NCBI RefSeq assembly: GCF_019279795.1
Contig: NC_056747.1
Span: forward strand, 1,002,486,906-1,002,550,905
DNA from: Protopterus annectens
Taxonomy: Eukaryota; Chordata; Ceratodontiformes; Protopteridae
Direction: 5' to 3'
Length of the DNA: 64,000 bases
The position numbers and the translations under genes were made by a program. Shown here piece by piece: positions 59,575 through 64,000 of this stretch. The notes under the pieces were generated by a model that was not told where the DNA came from, ran no database searches, and saw only the letters and a list, made by a program, of their open reading frames with translations. The number at the start of each line of letters is the position of its first letter. Positions within the stretch are counted from its first letter, which is position 1.

Positions 59575-60341
59575 TGGGTCTATATCATAACAGTGAAAGC
59601 CCATTTCAGCGAATATGTAAATGTCGACACATATTGTGCAAACCACAAATACACCAAATGCCCTAAACCGCGAAATTCAAAATCTCAAAATGGCATAGTT
59701 GGCCCTTCTGTGGTATAGCTTTGCTAGGTAAGTGTGCGATAGTTACGGACCTTAGGGTTACGGTGTGGGTTAAGGTAAGTGCATAAATATTAATGTATGT
59801 AAGGTTTAGTGTAGGGTTAGAAGTAGGGTTTTGTTAAGTGTATGTGTGTGGATTATTTATTTTGTTTGGGTATAGCTCATTAAGGTAAGTGTGCGATAGT
59901 TACGGACCTTAGGGTTAGGGTGCGGGTTAAGGTAAGTGCATACATGTTAGTATATGCAAGCTTTACTGTAGGGTTAGAAGTAGGATTTTGTTAAGTGTAT
60001 GTGTATGGATTATTTATTTTGTTTGGGTATAGCTCATTAAGGTAAGTGTGCGATAGTTACGGACCTTAGGGTTAGGGTGCAGGTTAAGGTAAGTGCATAC
60101 ATAGTAGTATATGCAAGCTTTACTTTAGGGTTAGAAGTAGGGTTTCAGTTAGTGTATGTATGTGGTTTATTTATTTTGTTTGGGTGGGTAGTATGTAGTG
60201 AGCGGTGGGGCTGGTCAACTATGCCAGTTCAAGATTTTGAATTTTGCGGTTTAGGGCGTTCAGTGTATTCGCGGTTTGAGCAATATGTGTCGATGTTTAC
60301 ATATTCGCTGAAACGGGCTTTCATGGTTATAATATAGACCC
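59575..60341. mobile_element. MITE with TGGGTCTATAT terminal repeats and internal tandem repeats (copy 3)
   Basis: Inverted ends of about 115 bp start TGGGTCTATATCATAACAG and end in its complement (60341). The 8-bp duplication TTATTTAA is perfect (59567-59574 and 60342-60349). The centre contains three copies of a 157-bp unit starting near 59726, 59883 and 60040, each with 'ccttagggttagggtg' or 'ccttagggttacgg'. No coding capacity. Confidence 0.9.
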
Positions 60342-60349
60342 TTATTTAA

Positions 60350-60850
60350 CAGCAAATGATCCTTTGTTCCATATGACTTTCTTTTATTGCCCTTTTGTTT
60401 TACTGCCATAATTGAGTTTTCTTCTAAATGACTATAAATTCTGTTGGCATCAATTCCGTGTATAGTTTATACGTCATTGGAAGGCAAGATATTGGTCTAT
60501 AATTTTTAGGGTAGCTTGCAGATTCACTCTTAAGTAAGAACATTGTTTTGCCTGTTGTTAGCCAGTGTGGTGTCTGTTCGGGGTGCACAGATAAACAGTT
60601 CTTACTCATGGCAAAATCCCTGTGCAATGATGTTAATACTTTTAATCAAAAGTTAAGTACTGCATATGGACCTGGGGTTTTCCAGTTAGAGGCTTTTCTC
60701 AACTTTGTTTCAGTCTTTCTGGTTGTTACTTCAACCCTCATATCCTGTACCTTTAAACTTCTTATTCTTTCTTTTACTTCTTCTATCCATTTAGCATCTT
60801 TGTTATGTTCCACAGGATCTTCATAGATACTTCTCCAAAATGTATCTACT
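60350..60850 (-). pseudogene. RLE-type LINE: reverse transcriptase fingers
   Basis: The minus strand reads 'KNYRPISCLPMTYKLYTELM' (60424-60627), the NYRPI fingers block, then 'AVKQKGNKRKSYGTKDHLLL' up to the MITE target. The ATG at 60627 is only a nominal start. The frame continues after the MITE with RT motif A. Confidence 0.8.
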
Positions 60851-61952
60851 TCCTCTTTTTTTGGCTGTCTTTCAATTCCTTTTACTTATTTCCCAGTTTT
60901 CTGTAACATTTTTGAGTCATCAATAAACTGCTTATTTTGTACATTTCTCTTATATTTATCTGTATATCTTCAACGTTTTTCTGCCTGTGCTGAAATTTTT
61001 AGTTTGTTATTTGCAATAGTGCATGATAGATCCTGGTTTGTTCTAATACTGTGCATTGCTTTAATCACATCTATCTTTCTTAGTATTTTTGTTGATCTAT
61101 TCCCTCTTCTATAATCTTCTAACAGTGACACTTCTTGTCTTAATTGCTTTATAGCTTTCTCTATTTGATACTTCCATGATGGTATTCAATTTCTCTCCTT
61201 CCTCTCCCTCACTACCCTGGGTCCTTGTGGTAGAACTTTATCAGTTATAAATTTAGCTGCACAGTAGTATATCCTGTTTACTTCTGTTATATCACATGGA
61301 TCTCTGTGGACAGTCCTAATTACTGTGTTCGTTTGTGTTATCAGACTTCTGACTTTTTGGGTTTTATTGACCTTCTGCAGTGTATTTCTCTCATTGATCT
61401 TAATATATCTTTCCATGCTCATTAAATCAAGCAACTCTTCTCTTAACTCATTTTCTTCCAGACTGAGGGCACATCCCTTGTTTTCCATTTCTTGGGGGCA
61501 TTCTACAGAAAGTTCTATAGCATCTTCCTGTGGCACCTTCTCTTCAATTTTATCCTGTGTCATCTGTTGTTCTGTCATATGGAAACTCACTGTCCTATCA
61601 CTCCTCAACATTGACTGCATCAAATTATCCACAGTTTCCTGTTCCTTTCCTGTTCCTTTCCTTGCAGTCTAGCTTCAAGTGAACATTTATACTGGTTTCC
61701 TGTGGAAGGCTCCAAAATAACTTGATATGGCACCTGAACAATTGCTTCCTGTTCCACTGGTTTCCCCTTAATTTGGTTATCCATTGCTCTATCCTGTTGT
61801 GGTGCTTTCTGCATTCGATTTTCTACACTGAATCCTTCTCTTTGCAGCTGTTCCATAACCACAATTTCTATTTCTTTGACTTCTCCATTACTAATCTGTT
61901 TTTCTCTGTTTCCTCTTAGTCTTTTTATTTTTTGTATTGTAAAGTTTTCCAT
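60851..61952 (-). pseudogene. RLE-type LINE: N-terminal region
   Basis: Minus-strand open pieces 61620-61952 and 61186-61632 are Glu/Gln/Lys-rich without a clear zinc finger. 'DTFWRSIYEDPVEHNKDAKW' (about 60770-60850) matches the 'FWxxIWxxPxxHNxxAxWI' block before the RT of R4/Dong elements. 'CDITEVNRIYYCAAKFITDK' is a further block found before it. No N-terminal CCHH finger was recognised, so the 5' end may be missing or decayed. Confidence 0.65.
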
Positions 61953-61959
61953 ATCCAGA

Positions 61960-62810
61960 TTCCTATGCCTGTATTTCTCTTCAAATATCTTTGGTGCTGC
62001 TTTTTTGTATTAGTTAGTTTTGCTTTCTCCTTTGCATTAATATTTGCACCATATTAAATCTCTGTTCCTTTCCCATGTCCATATTTCTTCTTCACATGTC
62101 TCCTGGTCTTCTTGCTTTCCTTATTCTGGGGACTCACTCCATCATGATGTGATATAGTCTGTGTTAGACCTTCTGCATTAAATCCTTCACGTCACAGGCA
62201 CTCCATAACTTATATAACATGATACATGACCTATCAGGACCACTAGAATCACTATGTAACTCATTCACTCTAATCAAGCTCAGAAAGATTGTACTGTAAC
62301 TTTCAATGGGTGGAGCCTAAGCCTTTTGACCGAATCAAATTATGTCCTTGTATTTCAAACAAATGTTCATATCTCTGGAACCATAGGGGTTATGAAAGAA
62401 GTAGAAATAGCAAACTCTTCAGCACAAACTATTTTATAGTGGTTGTATTGTTTAGGTTCAAGGTCTTAAAGTGAATTTTATAAGTCACAGTAAACACAGT
62501 AACTATTATGTTTGTAATATTTTGTAAACAATTTACAATAGCTCTGCAACCACTCAAGTTACACACATACTGTCCACAGCATTTTATTCAATTAGCTGAG
62601 AGCTTTTATATGAGGCTAATGAGCTCTATCTGTGTTACATGGTTGTTGACATATTTAGAAAAATGTGAAAAGTATATCTATATAAATTAATATCATTTAA
62701 ACAACAGTTAATATCTCTTAACCAGCAATAGACAGAGGGCAAATATTAATGCAGATGAGTTTGCCATTATATAAGCTTTAAGATGAAATCTTTTAAAACC
62801 TTGTACATAG
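61960..62810. other. Unassigned; possibly 5' end of the LINE
   Basis: AT-rich. The first 200 bp may be LINE 5' sequence. 62270-62810 is low-complexity with no recognisable motif. Confidence 0.35.
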
Positions 62811-62814
62811 CATG

Positions 62815-62992
62815 ATTTGTTTGATTCTCAGCTAGAGCGTTTACTGTGTGGAGACATGCGTGAATGGGTGTACCTTCGTTGAAGGTTGTGTGTCAGGGCC
62901 GGTAACTCGGCATGTAAAAATCTACTACCAATCATTAGCGGACCGGAGTTCCGCTGTGGAGACCCCTAACCAGGAAAAGCCGAAAGACACAA
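62815..62992 (+). mobile_element. tRNA-derived SINE (HE1-like), 5'-truncated
   Basis: Starts at the B box 'gtttgattctcagct', then 'gtgtggagacatgcgtgaat', 'ggaccggagttccgctgtgg' and 'cccctaaccaggaaaagccg'. Same tail as the 13.55 kb copy. Confidence 0.8.
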
Positions 62993-63039
62993 CAACATAG
63001 CATGATTTTGGAATTATTGCTGCAAATATGAACAAGCAA

Positions 63040-63700
63040 TATTTGATGCCAGGAGGCGTCAGTCGGAGGTAATAACAGATGCACCTGGAGACATCACTCG
63101 GATGTAATGAGTTAAATGAAGCCTCCAGAAAGGCTTTGTGCCACCAAAACTGGATAATTGCAATAGCCATCCCACTGCACAAAGGTAGGCCATCTACATA
63201 TCCTGGTAACAACAATACATAAGGCTGACTAGTGTCATATGCAAATCCATGAAAAGAATGGAAATGGTTAACAATGACACAGGAAACCTTCAGACACTGG
63301 ACACAACCCAGTTTGATTTTTATCAAGGGCAGATCATGCCTGCTCAAGCTGATGGGATTCTTCAAGAAGGTCACCAAAGCAATGGACTATGGCAAAATGA
63401 TGCATACTGCCTACCTTAAACTGGCCAAAGCATTTGACACAATAACCCACTCGGGCATCATAGACAAACTTACAAAATTAGGTATAAACCCCCTCTGTCA
63501 CCCACTTGATAACTAGCTGGCTCGCAGATAGGACCCAAGAAGTTAGGACAGGGAAGCCCACCTCTACAAAGAGGATAGTCACTAGTGGAATACCACAGGG
63601 CTCTATGCTGGGCTCACTCCATTTTGGCATCTACTTCTCTGAAGTCAAGGCCAACATCGCACACCTCTGGCTGACCATGTTTGAAGAAAATTATAAAAAA
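63040..63700 (+). pseudogene. CR1-type LINE reverse transcriptase, truncated
   Basis: Plus strand: 'FRKALCHQNW'-like and 'PLHKG' then 'TQPSLIFIKGRSCLLKLMGF' and 'AYLKLAKAFDTITHSGIIDK' (motif A: Asp replaced by Lys in YLDxxKAFD), 'LTKLGINPL'. A frameshift near 63500, then 'SWLADRTQEVRTGKPTSTKR' and 'VTSGIPQGSMLGSLHFGIYF' (motif B). The catalytic FADD region is lost at a poly-A run near 63695 and the copy ends. Closest to the 27.6 kb copy. Confidence 0.88.
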
Positions 63701-63799
63701 AAAAAAAAACTTCTTCCCTAAATCCATACCCCAAATCAGTAAAAATAAGATCACAGAAATACTTAATAAAAAAGAAACTGCACAGAAATCTAGAAGAGA

Positions 63800-63905
63800 A
63801 TGCAACGGCTATTTAGCTGGGCAGGATAAAGTTCTGATTATGACCCAGAAGATCTGTGTTTGATTTCAGGTTAAGCACTGTAAGGACTGCAGTGAGGAAG
63901 GTGGG
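63800..63905 (+). repeat. tRNA-like SINE head
   Basis: 'gctatttagctgggcaggat' (A-box side) and 'tgtgtttgatttcagg' (B box), followed by a G-rich stretch. Unknown SINE family. The last 95 bp of the window hold no gene. Confidence 0.45.
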
Positions 63906-64000
63906 AGTGAGAAGCCAGCATCAGCTTGCCCTCCTAGAGGAATTATAAGGTAAGGCCAGCTGCTCTGCTGACCCTACTAGCAATGTTGTGGGTTTGCAGG

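Overview
This window looks like a gene-poor, transposon-dense stretch of a vertebrate genome. I found no convincing host protein-coding exon, rRNA or functional tRNA. The repeat content points to a fish-like or amphibian-like lineage rather than a mammal or bird. It includes CR1-type LINEs whose ORF1 carries an esterase domain, an endonuclease-type (RLE) LINE of the R4/Dong/Rex6 kind, DIRS, Gypsy and Ty1/copia retrotransposons, a gamma/epsilon-like endogenous retrovirus (ERV), tRNA-headed SINEs of the HE1 style, and many MITEs and (CA)n blocks. Lungfish, bichir, other fishes or amphibians all remain possible. The sequence alone does not decide.

Layout. 0-5 kb: low-copy sequence, (TG)n blocks, a tandem array of a tRNA-like unit (3.2-4.3 kb) and a CR1 3' end. 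5.6-7.6 kb: 3' half of a Gypsy element with a probable 3' LTR. 7.8-13.1 kb: a TA-flanked MITE, CR1-type ORF1 (esterase) and endonuclease fragments, one split by a MITE. 13.5-17.4 kb: a SINE, then a decayed DIRS-like element with a snap-back triplication. 17.6-18.8 kb: CR1 3' fragment. 19.7-24.3 kb: a decayed gene encoding a Myb/SANT-like domain and a helical tail, preceded by clustered GCTNAGC motifs. 24.3-27.2 kb: a trimer of tRNA-like units and unassigned DNA. 27.2-30.8 kb: an almost complete but decayed CR1 on the minus strand, with a MITE inside. 31.6-33.8 kb: a second Myb/SANT-like gene. 34.5-35.5 kb: another CR1 3' end. 35.9-38.1 kb: a second, inverted array of the tRNA-like tandem unit. 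39.9-40.2 kb: a second GCTNAGC cluster. 41.2-47.2 kb: dispersed repeats and a nearly complete Ty1/copia element, its 3' LTR cut by a hAT-like terminus. 48.9-54.6 kb: a very young ERV with nearly identical LTRs but most of pol missing. 54.6-57.4 kb: older dispersed repeats and tRNA-like SINE heads. 57.6-62.0 kb: a minus-strand RLE LINE split by a MITE. 62.8-64.0 kb: a SINE and a truncated CR1-like reverse transcriptase.

The elements do not form one pathway; they show a history of nested insertion. The ERV sits in an older dispersed repeat and leaves a clean 4-bp duplication. Three MITEs with the same TGGGTCTAT termini sit inside three different LINEs. Most coding regions carry stops and frameshifts. 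The ERV is the youngest element by LTR comparison. The most unusual items are the paired tRNA-like satellite arrays with embedded GT tracts, the two Myb/SANT genes between GCTNAGC clusters, the pol-deleted young ERV with an odd pyrimidine-rich leader, and the MITE carrying telomere-like tandem repeats.
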